64,000 nucleotides of DNA from contig NZ_CP026304.1 in the NCBI RefSeq assembly GCF_003054555.1, positions 5,208,001-5,272,000 on the forward strand. The letters run 5' to 3'. Source of the DNA: Streptomyces lunaelactis. GTDB taxonomy: Bacteria; Actinomycetota; Actinomycetes; Streptomycetales; Streptomycetaceae. The notes beneath the pieces are model-generated. The model did no database searches and was not told the origin of the DNA. It saw only the letters and a program-made list of their open reading frames with translations. Position 1 is the first letter of the stretch. Each line of letters starts with the position of its first letter. Both the position numbers and the translations under genes were made by a program. Below are positions 62,848 to 64,000 of the stretch, piece after piece.

Positions 62848-63714
62848 TCAGGCGACGGAGACGGCTCCCGAGGTGCCTGCCGCCGGTTCGCTCGAGTCGA
62901 GCGCCTGCCGGATGCCGGCCGCGACGGCGGGGTGGACCGGCAGGGCGAGATGACCGATTCCGCTGACGCGCACGTTCTGCGCGAGGAGATCCGGGTGGTC
63001 GATACAGGCCGTTTCGACCGGGGCCATCAGCTGGTCGAGGTCGCTCCAGAAGCTCACGAACCGGGTACGGCACCCGGGTGCGGGCTTGCGCAGCTCCTCG
63101 ATCACCGTGGAGCCGGGGCGCATCTGGCGGACTATGGGGTGCGCGCCGGCGAGGGGGGCGACGGTGGTGCCGGAGTGCGGGGTGCCGAGCGTGACCAGGG
63201 TGCGCACCCGCTGGTCACCGCCGAGGCACTGCACGTAGTAGCGGGCGATCAGACCCCCGAGGCTGTGCCCGACGATGTCGACCTCGTGGTGCCCCGTACG
63301 GGCGCAGATCTCCTCGATGTGCCGGCCGAGCAGCTCGGCGGCGGCGCGGACGTCGCAGGTCAGAGGGGAGTAGTTGAGGCACTCGACCTGGCGCCGGCCG
63401 TGCCGCGCGAGGGAGCGGCGGAGCAGGACGAAGACGGAGCGGTTGTCGACGAAGCCGTGCAGCAGGACGGCGGGCGGGTGGGACGGGCCTCCTCCGGTCG
63501 GAAGGGGCGCGGCCTGGGGCGGCAGCTCGACGCTTCTGGGCTTGGGGCCGGGGTCGCGGCGCTCGGGGGCGAGGCCGGAGGGGTACAGGAGCAGATGTCC
63601 GGCGAGGATCGCCAGCTCCAGGGTGGTGGCGCGCAGCAGCGCTGCCGTGAGTTGCAGGTGTCGCACGGGGCGCAGACACAGGGGAAAGAAGGGCAGAAAC
63701 TTCGTGACCTTCAA
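62848..63714 (-). CDS. membrane-anchored alpha/beta hydrolase (lipase)
   Basis: 288 aa from TTG 63714, which has AGGAGG 6 bases upstream; upstream extension to 63981 is not coding. N-terminal helix region LKVTKFLPFFPLCLRPVRHLQLTAALLRATTLELAILAGHLLLYP. Hydrolase core: PPAVLLHGFVDNRSVF (oxyanion HG), HEVDIVGHSLGGLIARYYVQ (Ser elbow), LGTPHSGT typical of PGAP1/lipase class 2-like enzymes, and GIGHLALPVHP His. Substrate unknown, probably lipid. Confidence 0.85.
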   Translation of the reverse strand: MKVTKFLPFFPLCLRPVRHLQLTAALLRATTLELAILAGHLLLYPSGLAPERRDPGPKPRSVELPPQAAPLPTGGGPSHPPAVLLHGFVDNRSVFVLLRRSLARHGRRQVECLNYSPLTCDVRAAAELLGRHIEEICARTGHHEVDIVGHSLGGLIARYYVQCLGGDQRVRTLVTLGTPHSGTTVAPLAGAHPIVRQMRPGSTVIEELRKPAPGCRTRFVSFWSDLDQLMAPVETACIDHPDLLAQNVRVSGIGHLALPVHPAVAAGIRQALDSSEPAAGTSGAVSVA

Positions 63715-64000
63715 GGCCGACCTCCTGAAACGGCACGCCGGAGGACGGCTCCGTCCCCCGTGTGCCCTCATGGGGCGCCACAGTCGCTGCACCGTGCCGC
63801 GCGGCTGACGGCACGGTGCTGCGACTTTCCTGTAGCGGCTCCCTTGCGGCGGTCCCCGTGCGGCTTGTATGCCGCGTGATGCGGGTACGACGCTTGGCGA
63901 ACATGTCCCACGTGTGATTTCCCCCTCGCTATCCACCGTGAAACGGCGGGTTGCGGGATGCTGGAGATAACGTTCGTTCACTTTCCCGGACCATGGTCGG
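63715..64000. other. right-edge region without a supported gene
   Basis: 286 bases to the window end. It contains no ORF with a ribosome site. A/T-enriched positions 63955-63990 (GATAACGTTCGTTCACTTT) may belong to a promoter for a gene outside the window. Confidence 0.4.

Overview
This is a high-GC actinobacterial chromosome segment, almost certainly from a Streptomyces. Evidence: strong third-position G/C bias, GTG/TTG starts, whiD and bldM developmental genes, a His-tailed GroEL1 beside GroES under two CIRCE elements, LAxTG sortase-E substrates and a c-di-AMP (ydaO) riboswitch on a cell-wall hydrolase. Gene order matches my recollection of S. coelicolor from about SCO4746 to SCO4799. It also keeps a backbone shared with mycobacteria: tsaE-tsaB-rimI-tsaD, groES-groEL1, WhiB protein, sigD, guaB, guaB3, choD-like oxidase, guaA. 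No rRNA, tRNA, IS element, phage or CRISPR array was seen.

Layout. 1-5125: a hydrolase cut by the left edge, the t6A/RimI genes (tsaE, tsaB, rimI, tsaD), a small hypothetical protein with a palindrome upstream, and a membrane-anchored YkuD-like protein without its catalytic Cys. 5126-10796: an ECF42-type sigma factor with its DGPF partner and a matching promoter, a membrane protein, a THUMP-like methyltransferase, and two tandem deacetylase lipoproteins, the second reduced. 10797-13180: CIRCE-controlled groES-groEL1. 13240-19274: SnoaL-fold protein, dehydrogenase, SDR and multicopper oxidase, MOSC protein, LysR regulator. 19376-24512: whiD, bldM, sigD/shbA-like ECF, guaB, guaB3.

24540-37405: membrane protein, nucleotide-sugar dehydrogenase lacking its catalytic Cys, glpD, then four tandem membrane Ser/Thr kinase-family proteins. 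All four end in a related extracytoplasmic domain, and the second is a pseudokinase with a huge insert. 37510-44062: succinate-semialdehyde dehydrogenase, choD-like GMC oxidase, and two divergent LAxTG wall proteins. 44536-45119: chorismate mutase behind what reads as a ribosome-mediated attenuator: a leaderless 23-codon leader with Phe/Phe/Tyr codons, a pause hairpin, an antiterminator and a terminator. I consider this the best candidate for an undescribed system here.

45120-53781: guaA, cupin, class II aldolase, membrane proteins, and a divergent PspC module with a LiaS/LiaR-like two-component pair. 53852-64000: membrane-anchored Ag85-like esterase, two coiled-coil NlpC/P60 hydrolases (one with the riboswitch), a truncated membrane-protein remnant, pcrA helicase, an M23 peptidase split by an apparent single-base frameshift, and a membrane-anchored lipase. 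Common themes are cell-envelope biogenesis and stress, purine synthesis, and developmental regulation.
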